Below, piece after piece: positions 23,944 through 32,177 of a stretch of DNA of 64,000 nucleotides. The notes beneath the pieces were generated by a model that ran no database searches, was not told where the DNA came from, and saw only the letters and a list, made by a program, of their open reading frames with translations. The stretch is from NCBI GenBank assembly GCA_003142855.1, contig PLNW01000155.1, positions 57,553 to 121,552 on the forward strand. The letters run 5' to 3'. Numbering within the stretch: the stretch's first letter is position 1; every line of letters starts with the position of its first letter. The translations under genes and the position numbers were made by a program. Origin of the DNA: Myxococcales bacterium (lineage in GTDB: Bacteria; Myxococcota_A; Polyangia; Fen-1088).

Positions 23944-24912
23944 ATGACAGAAAAGAAAGTCGCTGTCGTCACCAACCCGAAAGCAGGCAAGAACACGCCT
24001 AGGGCCGGGCTCGGCAAAGTGATCTCATCGATCCTCGCCACTCCGCGCTGGACCTACAACCCCGAGACGCTTAGCGCGCTGGAAGGTACGGCCAAGCAGC
24101 TTAGCCACGACCGTCCCGACATTCTCGTCATCGCCGGCGGCGACGGCACCGTCCATGAGACCCTGTCGAAGGTGCTGCTCGAGCACGAGCACTCCCCGGC
24201 TGCGCCCATCCCGCAGATTCTCATCATCCCCATCGGCACAATGAACAATCTTGCAACGACTCTCGGACTCACCAAGCATCCTGCGGTCAAACTGGCCGAA
24301 CTCATCGCCGTCAAGATCCGCGAGAAACTTCCGCTGGACGTGACGCCGCTGAACCCGCTCAAGATCAACGACGAGTTTGGGTTTCTCTACGGCACGGGAC
24401 TGCCCGTGAATTTCCTGCAGAAGTACTACGAGGACCGCAAGCACCGCGGGCCGATGCGGGCGATCAAGGTGGTTCTGACGACGATCGGCAATGAGCTCCT
24501 GTCCCTGCTGACGTTCAGGAAGTCGAAGCAGATCCTGACCCGACCGGTGCACGCCACCATCACACTACCCGAGGGCAACGATCCGCCCGTCGCGCCCTTC
24601 ACAACCCATACCGGGATCATCTGTGCCTCGATTGACGATATCGGCCTCGGTTGCCGAGCCATGCCCAAGGCGAGAAGCCAACCTGGATGCTTCATGCTCC
24701 GGTCGACACACCTGTCGTTCTGGGGGCTGGTCGGCAGCCTCGGCCCGCTTTGGGCCGGCCTGCCGCTGCCGGCGACCTTCGATGCGGTCGTGCCTCATCT
24801 GACCATCGACTACCAGGAGCCGACCATCGCCACCGTCGACGGCGACATGAAGCCGGCCAGGACCAGCGACGTCATCGGCTGCGGCCCCACCCTCTCGTTC
24901 ATCACCGGATGA
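23944..24912 (+). CDS. diacylglycerol kinase-like (YegS/DAGK_cat) lipid kinase
   Basis: 322 aa. DAGK catalytic domain: NPKAGKNT near the N-terminus, nucleotide-binding VIAGGDGTVHETL and IIPIGTMNNLATTLGL. C-terminal half has the beta-sandwich ending VDGDMKPA. Phosphorylates a lipid such as diacylglycerol or sphingosine. Adjacent to a PAP2 phosphatase, giving a kinase/phosphatase pair in one operon. Ribosome site cagggagggagaa. A fragment matching its 3' end recurs at 26.4 kb. Confidence 0.9.
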   Translation: MTEKKVAVVTNPKAGKNTPRAGLGKVISSILATPRWTYNPETLSALEGTAKQLSHDRPDILVIAGGDGTVHETLSKVLLEHEHSPAAPIPQILIIPIGTMNNLATTLGLTKHPAVKLAELIAVKIREKLPLDVTPLNPLKINDEFGFLYGTGLPVNFLQKYYEDRKHRGPMRAIKVVLTTIGNELLSLLTFRKSKQILTRPVHATITLPEGNDPPVAPFTTHTGIICASIDDIGLGCRAMPKARSQPGCFMLRSTHLSFWGLVGSLGPLWAGLPLPATFDAVVPHLTIDYQEPTIATVDGDMKPARTSDVIGCGPTLSFITG

Positions 24913-24952
24913 GCGGGACGGCAGGCGCCGCAATCCGCGACTATGGACAGCC

Positions 24953-25585
24953 TCACTCCACCAGGCCGATCACGTTGCGGGACCGGCGCGCGACCTCCAG
25001 CGCGTCCTGGAGCTGCTCGAAGATCGCGCGCGAACCGGGCAGTCCCCACAGCAGAAGCTGAGGTGTCGTCACGTCATGGCTGAACACCCGGATGCGGGAC
25101 ACTCCGAGCAGCCGGTCTGTCATGGTCTGGTGAAACTCGGTGTCGCGCACCCTCCAAAGCTGCAGCGTCTCGATGTTCTTCGAAAGCAAGCCCGACTCGA
25201 CGTCGATCGTGCGCGTCGTGATGAGGAACGTGAGCGTGGCCCGTGCCGCCCACAGGTAGAGCAGCCAACACCCTCCCAGCCCCAGGGCCACCGCCCCTGC
25301 AATCAGCGCCCAGTTCCAGACGATGCCGAAAAACAGGTGGAGAATCGGGGCGCCACAGAGCCCACTCGCGCCCAGCGCAATGGCCGTCACCACCGACCAG
25401 AACTGCGCCTTCCAAGAGGGCGCGCCTTTGAAGATGGTCACGACGGCCGGCGCCGCCCCCGTCGCGGACGCGGGAGGCTGGGATGTCACGGCCGCTGCGG
25501 CGGTCTCTGCCAGCATCGAGCCGCAGTGCCGGCATTTGATGGCCGCGTCCTGGATCTCTTCGGCGCAGAAAGGGCAAGGTTTCAT
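24953..25585 (-). CDS. zinc-ribbon plus PH-like (bPH2) membrane protein
   Basis: 210 aa. N-terminal zinc ribbon CPFCAEEIQDAAIKCRHCG, Ala-rich linker, two membrane helices (residues ~63-105), then a bacterial PH-like domain (TLTFLITTRTIDVESGLLSK; LQLWRVRDTEFHQTMTDRLL). This domain order is known for DUF304-type envelope proteins of unknown function. Confidence 0.83.
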   Translation of the reverse strand: MKPCPFCAEEIQDAAIKCRHCGSMLAETAAAAVTSQPPASATGAAPAVVTIFKGAPSWKAQFWSVVTAIALGASGLCGAPILHLFFGIVWNWALIAGAVALGLGGCWLLYLWAARATLTFLITTRTIDVESGLLSKNIETLQLWRVRDTEFHQTMTDRLLGVSRIRVFSHDVTTPQLLLWGLPGSRAIFEQLQDALEVARRSRNVIGLVE

Positions 25586-25649
25586 CGGACCGCTAGGATA
25601 CGCCGAAGCGGGCTCGGATGCCGGTTGGGCGTGGGGGCGTGCTCCCTCG

Positions 25650-26339
25650 CTACGGTTTCGTGCCCGGCAAGAGGCGCGGGTACATCCAGCCGGTGACGGC
25701 GCTCACCCAGGCCGTAGCCGCCAGCCAGGCGCCCAGCACGTCCGAAGGATAGTGCACGCCGAAGTAAACGCGCGACACACCGACACCAATGGCGAAGGCA
25801 GCGCCCGAGACGAGCGCGGTGATCCGTACGCCGCGCGGGACGCCACGCATCCATAGGAGCACAAGCAAGCTAGCGATGACGCCCGTCGACACCATCGTGT
25901 GCCCGCTAGGGAACGACGGCAACGCTGGCGTCGACAGTAGATAGACCCAAGTCTCGCCCGGTCGCGCCCGACGGAACCCTTCCCTCAACAGCACGTTGAG
26001 AAGCAGGCTACCGCCGGCGGCGAGGGCGAGGAAGCGAGCCTGTCGAAGCTGCCGGCAGATGACCAGTATCACGAGCACAGCAAGCGTGAGCAACATCATC
26101 GGCAGTGGTCCGCCTGCCCGCGTGCAAGCCATCATCAGAGAGTCCGGAGCACCCCGCATTCCGACAACCCAGCGCTGAATTGGCTCGTCGAAAACATCGA
26201 GCTCCCCTTCGCGCATCTCACTCGCCAGACGTGCAAAGAACACCGTCGCCCCGAGGCACAGAGGCAGACTCCAGGAGAGTCGGCGCACAACGCGCGCGGC
26301 CAGGTACGCCGTAGCCACAGCCAATCGCGAAGCCTGCAC
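25650..26339 (-). CDS. PAP2-family phosphatase (PgpB/BacA-type, five to six helices)
   Basis: 229 aa, GTG start. Full PAP2 signature: REGFRRARPGE (C1), PSFPSGHTMVS (C2), SRVYFGVHYPSDVLG (C3). Compact multi-helix layout of phosphatidylglycerophosphate or undecaprenyl-pyrophosphate phosphatases. Divergent from pssA. Confidence 0.9.
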   Translation of the reverse strand: MQASRLAVATAYLAARVVRRLSWSLPLCLGATVFFARLASEMREGELDVFDEPIQRWVVGMRGAPDSLMMACTRAGGPLPMMLLTLAVLVILVICRQLRQARFLALAAGGSLLLNVLLREGFRRARPGETWVYLLSTPALPSFPSGHTMVSTGVIASLLVLLWMRGVPRGVRITALVSGAAFAIGVGVSRVYFGVHYPSDVLGAWLAATAWVSAVTGWMYPRLLPGTKP

Positions 26340-26391
26340 GTATGCAGATTAGCTTCGGCGTTGTCGTGCGCAAAGCAATCCGTCGAGGATC

Positions 26392-26432
26392 TGCGACGTC
26401 ATCGGCTGCGGTCCCACCGTCTCATCGCCGGA
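26392..26432 (+). pseudogene. 3' fragment of a second lipid kinase gene
   Basis: The text gacgtcatcggctgcggtcc repeats, with one change, the coding text near the end of the kinase gene (24870-24905). It reads CDVIGCGPTVS versus SDVIGCGPTLS. This ~35-bp match 1.5 kb away, just upstream of pssA, looks like the end of a lost paralogue or a small duplication. Confidence 0.5.
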
Positions 26433-26493
26433 GACTTTACACCATTCAATCGGTGATGGACTCACCTGTCTCGGCATCAAACCGATTTCCGCC

Positions 26494-27123
26494 ATGAACG
26501 AACCTGCGGCCCAGCCCCGACACTTCTCCATGATCCGCGGGTTCCACCTGGCTGACTTGTTCACCCTGGCCAATGCCGCTTGCGGAATGGCCTCCGTGTT
26601 CGCTTCCATGACCTACCTGGTCTCGCCCAGCATCGGCCTGTTTACCCTGGCGGCCGCGCTGATACCGCTGGCCCTGGTGTTCGATTCGCTGGACGGCCGG
26701 GTGGCGCGCTGGCGCCACGCGCACTCGACATTGGGGCGCGAGCTGGATTCGCTGGCTGACGTGATCGCGTTCGGCGTAGCGCCCGCGGCGCTGGCTTTTG
26801 CGGCTGGCATGCGCGGCGGTTTGGACTGGCTCGTGCTGATCTATTTCGTAGCCTGCGGGGTCAGCCGACTGGCGCGTTTCAACGTGACCGCTGACGCCCT
26901 ATCCGCGGGGGGCGACAAGGTCAAGTACTTCGAGGGCACGCCCATTCCGTCGAGTGTGGTCCTGGTCGTGGTGCTGGCCGTGGCGGCCTGGCAGGGGCGG
27001 CTGGGGGCGGCCTTGTATTTCGGCTCAGTCGAACTGGGCCTGGTTCTGCACCCGCTGGTTCTGATGTTCGCGCTCTCGGGCAGCCTGATGATCAGCAAGA
27101 CCCTGCGAATTCCCAAGCTGTAA
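26494..27123 (+). CDS. pssA: CDP-diacylglycerol-serine O-phosphatidyltransferase
   Basis: 209 aa CDP-alcohol phosphatidyltransferase with the full catalytic motif D-G-x2-A-R-x8-G-x3-D-x3-D (DSLDGRVARWRHAHSTLGRE then LDSLAD). Six to seven membrane helices; TLANAACGMASVFASM and the RFNVTA loop are typical of the type-II PssA. Makes phosphatidylserine from CDP-diacylglycerol and serine. The decarboxylase partner is not in the window. Confidence 0.9.
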   Translation: MNEPAAQPRHFSMIRGFHLADLFTLANAACGMASVFASMTYLVSPSIGLFTLAAALIPLALVFDSLDGRVARWRHAHSTLGRELDSLADVIAFGVAPAALAFAAGMRGGLDWLVLIYFVACGVSRLARFNVTADALSAGGDKVKYFEGTPIPSSVVLVVVLAVAAWQGRLGAALYFGSVELGLVLHPLVLMFALSGSLMISKTLRIPKL

Positions 27124-27247
27124 AGGAGCGTCCTCTCCGGCGTCGTGAGCCGGGGCGACGACTTCTGCCCCGAGATAGCCGCGCCTCGGAGTATGTCAGG
27201 CTGACCGCCGCCGCCAAGCTCGCCGAATTTCTTGCCACCACTGTCTC

Positions 27248-27263
27248 TGGCAGGGTTCTTGCT
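27248..27263 (+). promoter_or_regulatory. sigma-54-like (-24/-12) promoter
   Basis: TGGCAGGGTTCTTGCT with correct GG-N10-GC spacing, TGGCA and TTGCT elements. ~70 bp ahead of ATG 27332. No UAS of the common type seen upstream. Confidence 0.55.
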
Positions 27264-27331
27264 TGCTGGGGTCGCCACGTCCTCGGAGTCAACTACGCGA
27301 CCGAAGGGCGCAACCACCACAAGGAGACCCA

Positions 27332-27763
27332 ATGCATATTCAGAACTTCTTCCTGGGAGCTTCGTTGTCAGCTCTGCTGGCCATGACCGCAACCGGAAAC
27401 GCCGCCGAGAATGCCGTCCAGAAAGAGGGCAACGCCATAGAAGCCAAGGGCAACGCCCAGGAGCAGAAAGCTGTGCACGAAAAGAAAGCCGCCGAGAAGA
27501 CCGCAGGCGCAGGCGAGGCCAAGGAAGAAAAGGGCGCAAAGATGCAGAAGGAGGCCAAGTCGCTGAAGAAGAACCACAGCACCGCCGCCGAAGGTGCGCA
27601 ATTGGATCGCGCCGGGGCCGGGGAAAAGGCGAAGGGTGAGCGGATGGAGAAGTCCGCCAAGAGCCACAAGGAGCACGCCAAGCGCACACAGAAGGCGTCC
27701 GACGTGATGGACAAGTCCGGCGAGAAAGTCGAGAAAGCCGGGACCGCGATCGACAAGAAGTAG
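27332..27763 (+). CDS. exported Lys/Glu/Ala-rich helical protein
   Basis: 143 aa from ATG 27332 (ribosome site aaggagaccca). Signal peptide (FFLGASLSALLAMTATGNAA), then a strongly charged, repeat-like helix (KKAAEKTAGAGEAKEEKGAK; KAKGERMEKSAKSHKEHAKR). It resembles desiccation/LEA-like hydrophilic proteins in composition, which is suggestive only. Confidence 0.7.
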   Translation: MHIQNFFLGASLSALLAMTATGNAAENAVQKEGNAIEAKGNAQEQKAVHEKKAAEKTAGAGEAKEEKGAKMQKEAKSLKKNHSTAAEGAQLDRAGAGEKAKGERMEKSAKSHKEHAKRTQKASDVMDKSGEKVEKAGTAIDKK

Positions 27764-28237
27764 AACCAGAAGATTGACCGAAGATCAGGACGCGACACAG
27801 AGAACAGCCGTTGTTCCCTGTGGACGGAGCACGTCCACGTTCCCTGCGCATTGGCGCCGGGACGTCAGCCGCTTGCCGGCGCGATTTGGTAACAGCAAGG
27901 CGCGCGGTGTTACCCGCGGGTGACGGGTAGGACTGTGTCCGAGCCTGACGAAGGCTGGAGCGTCGGGCACCGCGGGCGAACGTTGAAACCGTATTCGGCC
28001 GCAGCCCGCGCAGCTCCATGTGGATCTTCATTCTATCGAGGGAACTCTGGACATTGTCACCGGTCGGCCCTTCGTCCCGGATCTCGACCCGCCTCAGCAG
28101 CGGATCCCGCGCCAGCTCGGCCTGGCCTGACGTTGGCAATCGTAGAAACTGGCTGGCGTTTCGGAATGGCCTATGGTAGTCGCGTCAAGGACGCCATCAC
28201 CTGATCTCGAACTGAACCTAGAGGGAGGATCGCACAC
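27764..28237. other. 474-bp intergenic stretch with a hairpin
   Basis: Contains a 7-bp stem hairpin gtggacg-gagca-cgtccac at 27820-27838, flanked on both sides by gttccct. No gene was found; the antisense frames here have poor codon structure. No sigma-54 element with correct spacing was found ahead of 28238. Confidence 0.4.
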
Positions 28238-28804
28238 ATGAGACGAGCTGTTCTGCTGTCCACGGTAATCTTCAGCATGCTTGCGCTCGGGTCGGTGGCC
28301 CGGGCCGATGATATTCCGGCCGTCCTGAGACCGGGCACTCACCCCTGGTACGGCGGCCTCGGCCTGGGCGGTGCCATCGGCGTCCACAACAGCGGGTCGC
28401 GGTTCAAGCTGATCGAGTTCATCGGCTATCACTTGGACGGCAACGCCTCCGGGCCCGCCCTCGGCTTCGACATCCAGGAGTCCTTTGGAAGCGGCACCAC
28501 GCTTGAGCTGGGCCCCAAGTTCCTCTGGGACATCCCCATCATCCGGAACCTGGGGCTCTATCTCACACCCAGTGCCATGATCGGCTACGGCTACGAGGAC
28601 AGAGGGGGGCGTGTCTGTGATTTTTTCGGCTGCTCCGGTGGCGGCAGCGCCAGCTTCTTCGACATGCAGTTCGGCTTCGAGGGGAAGCTGATGTTGGCGG
28701 ACCGCGCGTTCGTGTTCTTCCGCCCCCTCACCCTCGACTTCGGGATCAACAGCGGCTTCGCCTTCCGGTGGGACATCATGTCCGGCGGTGGCGTGACCTT
28801 CTGA
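28238..28804 (+). CDS. exported outer-membrane-like protein
   Basis: 188 aa with signal peptide (VILSMLALGSVARA-like; MRRAVLLSTVIFSMLALGSV). Alternating beta-strand text and a terminal GGGVTF. Two cysteines (RVCDFFGCSGG) lie in a loop. Likely an 8-strand barrel; family not recognised. Strong ribosome site (agagggaggatcgcacac). Confidence 0.7.
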   Translation: MRRAVLLSTVIFSMLALGSVARADDIPAVLRPGTHPWYGGLGLGGAIGVHNSGSRFKLIEFIGYHLDGNASGPALGFDIQESFGSGTTLELGPKFLWDIPIIRNLGLYLTPSAMIGYGYEDRGGRVCDFFGCSGGGSASFFDMQFGFEGKLMLADRAFVFFRPLTLDFGINSGFAFRWDIMSGGGVTF

Positions 28805-28962
28805 TCGGAGCATGAGCGTCCCGTTTCGCGGATCGGGTTTGGGGACAGGACATCCTCTTCCATAGAAGGGACGCAAACCGTACCACATGGCGATTCCTCG
28901 GCGAATCCAGCAGAAAACTGGGTGTTGGTCGCCTTGGTACGGAGTTTTTGCGGCGGAACTAA

Positions 28963-30333
28963 CTAGAAAGTATACGACGAGGCGAGGAAAATGTAGGCGA
29001 ACAGGTCGGTCGTGTTGGTCACGTGGCGCACCGCAAAATTCTCGGCGGCCTCTATCCTAATTGTCTGGCCCGAGCCGTATGAGATGATCGTGCCGACGTC
29101 GGTAGCGGTGTGCTCCGTCCGGTAGCCGATCGAGATACTGCCGCCATAGCGATTCACGTGTGTGTAGTTCGTCGTGTTGGGATTGTTGCCGAAGTCGTCA
29201 TGGGGAGAGGGCGATGCCGCGAAATCGGTGAAGAAGCCGGCGCGAACCGGGAACTTGCCGCGCACAACATACTCGGCCCCGACCGATCCGTTGACGACCA
29301 GGTTGCGCTTGATGTGCTCGGCTAGGCCTTCACTCGCCCGGTCGGCGTCGTCGTGCACATCGAGCGGAAGCAGAAACATCGCATCAGCGGCGAAGGTCCA
29401 GAGACCAGTGACCCACGCAGCGCCAAGCTGGATGCGCCATGGCAGCGTGGGCGATGCGTGCAAGCCGCCCTGGCTGATGGCCGCTCCGCCGGGCGCCACG
29501 CCGAGGTCTTCAGCGGCAATGCCGGCGCGGCCGAAGTAGCGCCGGTCCTGGTAGATTCCCGCTTCCTGTGTAAACACGGAGAGCCCCAGCTTAAGGTGGT
29601 CGCTCACGTCGTAGCGTGCGCCGAAGGCGCCGACCAGACCCACGACGGTCTGGTCGGTGCGCGCGTCAACGACAAAGAAGTCGCTGGAGTTGGCCGAATT
29701 CATGGAGTTGTAGTCTAGCGACGCCGTGGAGGTGCCGATGAGGACATAGCCGCTCACCCCGAGGCCGAGGCGCCCAAACCGCCGGGCATAGGTCATGCCA
29801 GCCCAAATGGTCTGCTCGCTCATGGTGCGGAACTCGGTTTCCGCGCCGGCGGTCCGGCGGTCATCGAGGACCTCGGATTCGGGCACGAAGATGCTCACCG
29901 CCAAGGCGTTAACCGGCGCCCCGTCAGGTTCGGCGCGCGGCCCCCACTTGAAGACTGCGGAGGTCGACACGGGGAAGGTGTTGATGTCACTGAACGTGAA
30001 GTCGTGGCCTGTGCTGAGACCGTCCTTTTGGGTTCCGCTCACGAGGCCGTAGACCGACGCCGACAACGACAGAGACGAGGCCAGCGCAAACGCGATGCCC
30101 CCGGGGTTGTAATACGGGCCAGCGCCGTCGTCGGCGAGTGCAGTGGCCGCTCCGCCCATGCCGGCAGCCCGCGACCCCACGAGGTAGGGTCGAATGTTGG
30201 CAGAATCCGCGCGCGCAGGGACGCTGCCCAAGAGAACCCCGCAGGCGGCGATGGTGACGACGCCGACTCCGCCATTCCACGCACCTGACCTACGCGAAGA
30301 AAGCCAACGATTGCACATCGTGGCGCGTACCAT
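28963..30333 (-). CDS. FadL/OmpP1-like outer-membrane protein, copy 1
   Basis: 456 aa from ATG 30333, aligned with the start of copy 2. A longer frame starts at 30357. Signal peptide (VTIAACGVLLGSVPARA), then the FadL-family N-terminus (AAGMGGAATALADDGAGPYY followed by NPGGIAFA), and a long barrel to the terminal SSYTF. Transports hydrophobic compounds across the outer membrane in known members. Nearly identical to the gene at 32178-33572; this copy lacks an 8-residue insertion around residue 170. Confidence 0.87.
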   Translation of the reverse strand: MVRATMCNRWLSSRRSGAWNGGVGVVTIAACGVLLGSVPARADSANIRPYLVGSRAAGMGGAATALADDGAGPYYNPGGIAFALASSLSLSASVYGLVSGTQKDGLSTGHDFTFSDINTFPVSTSAVFKWGPRAEPDGAPVNALAVSIFVPESEVLDDRRTAGAETEFRTMSEQTIWAGMTYARRFGRLGLGVSGYVLIGTSTASLDYNSMNSANSSDFFVVDARTDQTVVGLVGAFGARYDVSDHLKLGLSVFTQEAGIYQDRRYFGRAGIAAEDLGVAPGGAAISQGGLHASPTLPWRIQLGAAWVTGLWTFAADAMFLLPLDVHDDADRASEGLAEHIKRNLVVNGSVGAEYVVRGKFPVRAGFFTDFAASPSPHDDFGNNPNTTNYTHVNRYGGSISIGYRTEHTATDVGTIISYGSGQTIRIEAAENFAVRHVTNTTDLFAYIFLASSYTF

Positions 30334-30374
30334 CGCGCAAACAGCGACATGGGTCAACTCTGCCAGTGGTCTGA
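28963..30374 (-). repeat. ~1.4-kb direct repeat, copy 1 (with 32178-33611)
   Basis: The FadL-like gene and about 40 bp upstream of it recur at 32178-33611 in the same orientation with scattered substitutions and one 24-bp length difference. Both copies continue into different parts of one APC permease remnant. Confidence 0.9.
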
Positions 30375-30480
30375 ATCTTCTACCTAGCGGGCGCGCTCGG
30401 CCGCGCTCTTCGCCGCGACCTACGTGGTGATCACGCTACAGCAGGACTTCCGCAACTCGGTCTTCGGGCTGTTGGGTTGT
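30375..30480 (+). pseudogene. APC amino-acid permease 3' remnant, copy 1
   Basis: IFYLAGALG (30375-) is followed, after a frame change, by ALFAATYVVITLQQDFRNSV and FGLLG. These match the last membrane helices of APC permeases (compare FYLAGALGLFILRVRDPD in copy 2 at 33.6 kb). Deleted and frameshifted; not functional. Confidence 0.6.
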
Positions 30481-30585
30481 CGCCGAGCCGTGGCCCTGGC
30501 CCGCAACGACGGAGTGGCAAACGATGGCTGTGTCGGTCTGTCCGTGATAGGAAGGCGCCCCAGTAGACGAAACGCGGGGGATCCT

Positions 30586-31176
30586 ATGCGAAACGGACTG
30601 ATCGGACTCGTAAGCCCGCTGGTGTTCGCCGCGACGATGGCGACCGCTGGCTGTAGCAGCAGCTCCAGTGGCGGGAGCACAGGCGGAATCTCCAGCAACG
30701 GTGGACAGGCGGGCGCCGGCACGGGCGGCGCTGCGGCGACGGGTGACTGGGCTGGCTGGCCGATGCCCAATGATCAGGCCGACGTGACTGCAGGCGCGCC
30801 CAATCTGGAGAGCTACGCGGACAATGGGGACGGCACGGTCACTGACAATGTCACGGGGCTGATGTGGCAGCAAACCGTTCCAACCGGCACGTACACCTGG
30901 GCGCAGGCGCTTGCCTATTGTCCTACCTTGACCCTCGCCAACCACGGCGACTGGCGCCTCCCGTCGCGAATCGAGCTGGTGTCCATCGTGGACATGGGGG
31001 TGACCAGTGGTCCAATGATAAACAATACGCATTTCCCCTCGACACCGACAGCCGTGTTCTGGTCTGCGTCTCCGGTGGCCGGCTTGCCGGCCGACGCGTA
31101 TATCGTCGACTTCTTCAACGGCTACACGGGCTACTACATCATTACCGGTACCAACGATGTTCGTTGCGTGCGCTGA
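30586..31176 (+). CDS. DUF1566 (Lcl/CLec-like) lipoprotein with variable-region-like C-terminus
   Basis: 196 aa from ATG 30586. Lipoprotein signal (FAATMATAGCSSSSSGG), Gly/Ser linker, then a DUF1566 domain: DNGDGTVTDNVTGLMWQQTV, GDWRLPSRIELVSIVD and FWSASPVAG...VRCVR. The C-terminal 40 codons align without gaps to the neighbouring gene at 31390 and differ almost only at codon positions 1 and 2, the pattern left by DGR mutagenic retrohoming. Probably a surface-displayed ligand-binding protein. Confidence 0.85.
   Translation: MRNGLIGLVSPLVFAATMATAGCSSSSSGGSTGGISSNGGQAGAGTGGAAATGDWAGWPMPNDQADVTAGAPNLESYADNGDGTVTDNVTGLMWQQTVPTGTYTWAQALAYCPTLTLANHGDWRLPSRIELVSIVDMGVTSGPMINNTHFPSTPTAVFWSASPVAGLPADAYIVDFFNGYTGYYIITGTNDVRCVR
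31057..31176 (+). repeat. VR-like segment 1 (with 31738-31857)
   Basis: 120 bp from TTC TGG TCT to the stop codon, same length as segment 2. The first 27 bases and last 21 bases are almost unchanged; the middle differs at about 31 positions, ~27 of them at codon positions 1 or 2. Both end GTTCGTTGCGTGCGCTGA. Confidence 0.7.
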
Positions 31177-31224
31177 GGACCGGTATTTTGACTATTTGAC
31201 GTCTTGACATTTTGAGAGAGCTGA

Positions 31225-31260
31225 ATGCCGAGCTACTACGAAGCGTTGCCGATCTACAAG
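31225..31260 (+). pseudogene. Avd-like (DGR accessory) N-terminal remnant
   Basis: MPSYYEALPIYK, preceded by gagagagctga, matches the start of four-helix-bundle Avd/S23-type proteins that accompany DGR reverse transcriptases. Similarity stops at 31260; the rest of the 213-bp spacer to 31389 has no recognisable continuation. Short, so the assignment rests partly on its position between the two DUF1566 genes. Confidence 0.45.
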
Positions 31261-31389
31261 GTCGGCGCGGGGTTACACCGTCGCGGTGGCTCTCGAAGAA
31301 CTGGAGTCTTGTGGCAAGGTCAGGTGGCGTCGTCTCGCCTGTATTTTCGAACGTCCATTGGCTGGCGAGCCTGAACAGGAGAAGCCGAA

Positions 31390-31857
31390 ATGAACACTTG
31401 CACGCTCCGTGTCCTTGGCGCGCTCGTTGCTATTGCGGTTGCTCTTGCAACCTCAGCCAACGCCAGCGCCCCGACCGGCCGGTACGTGGTGACGAACGGC
31501 GGAACCGCCAGCGGAACCGTGTACGACACCAAGACCGAGCTCACCTGGCAACAGGCAATCCCGTCGACCACGTATACTTGGGCCGACGCCAAGACATACT
31601 GCGCCGGCGTGGGCGCGAGCCTGGGAGGCACGGGCTGGCGCCTGCCGACGTGCAAAGAGCTACAGACCATCGTCGATGATTCGCGGACGAATCCAGCGAT
31701 AGATCCGAATGCCTTTCCCTCGACGCCGTCAGCCTGGTTCTGGTCTTCGTCTCCGGTGGCCGGCTCGTCGTCCGGCGCGTGGCTCGTCTCCTCTTTCTAC
31801 GGCTTCACGTACGGCTCTGCTTTTCCCTATCCCAGCTTTGTTCGTTGCGTGCGCTGA
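31390..31857 (+). CDS. secreted DUF1566 (Lcl/CLec-like) protein with variable-region-like C-terminus
   Basis: 155 aa. Signal peptide (VLGALVAIAVALATSANASA) instead of a lipobox, then a minimal DUF1566 domain: VYDTKTELTWQQAIPSTTYT, GWRLPTCKELQTIVDDSR, FWSSSPVAG and VRCVR end. Paired with the lipoprotein at 30586; both may be alternative targets of one diversity-generating retroelement located elsewhere or lost. Ribosome site aacaggagaagccgaa. Confidence 0.85.
   Translation: MNTCTLRVLGALVAIAVALATSANASAPTGRYVVTNGGTASGTVYDTKTELTWQQAIPSTTYTWADAKTYCAGVGASLGGTGWRLPTCKELQTIVDDSRTNPAIDPNAFPSTPSAWFWSSSPVAGSSSGAWLVSSFYGFTYGSAFPYPSFVRCVR
31738..31857 (+). repeat. VR-like segment 2 (with 31057-31176)
   Basis: 120 bp counterpart of 31057-31176. 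Identical 3' flank (GTTCGTTGCGTGCGCTGAGG), which would correspond to the IMH end of a DGR variable region. No matching adenine-rich template was found in the window. Confidence 0.7.
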
Positions 31858-31928
31858 GGACGGACATCTTGACGTTCGCCCCTTTGACCCTTTCTTGGCT
31901 ATCGGAAACGTATCTGCCAGGCTGTCAG

Positions 31929-32171
31929 TCAGCGCAGGAGCTTCACCAGCGGCACCAGGCGGTGCGGCCAGGTCACGCGAATCGCCTTGCCCGAGAGCGC
32001 CCGCACGACGATCTTCACCGCCCAGTCGGTGGAGCGCAGGAAGGGGCGAAACGGCCCTTGGGCCATCTTGGTGTCCACGAAGCCGAAGCGGATGTTGGTC
32101 ACGCGAACCCCGGACGGCCGCACGGCCAGGGCCAGGGCTTCGAAATACGCCGACATGGCGGTTCCAGTCAC
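31929..32171 (-). pseudogene. short-chain dehydrogenase C-terminal remnant
   Basis: About 80 codons reading AYFEALALAVRPSGVRVTNI, RFGFVDTKMA and WPHRLVPLVKLLR match the C-terminal third of SDR enzymes, starting just after the position of the catalytic Tyr-x3-Lys, which is missing. The break point coincides with the end of the second FadL repeat (32178), so the duplication or its insertion removed the 5' two thirds of this gene. Confidence 0.7.
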
Positions 32172-32177
32172 CTCTAG

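Noticed and set aside
26841..28139. 432-codon minus-strand open frame antisense to pssA and the Lys-rich gene
   Set aside because: Arg/Ser-rich translation without domain pattern; opposite a clear CDP-alcohol phosphotransferase. High GC keeps such antisense frames open.
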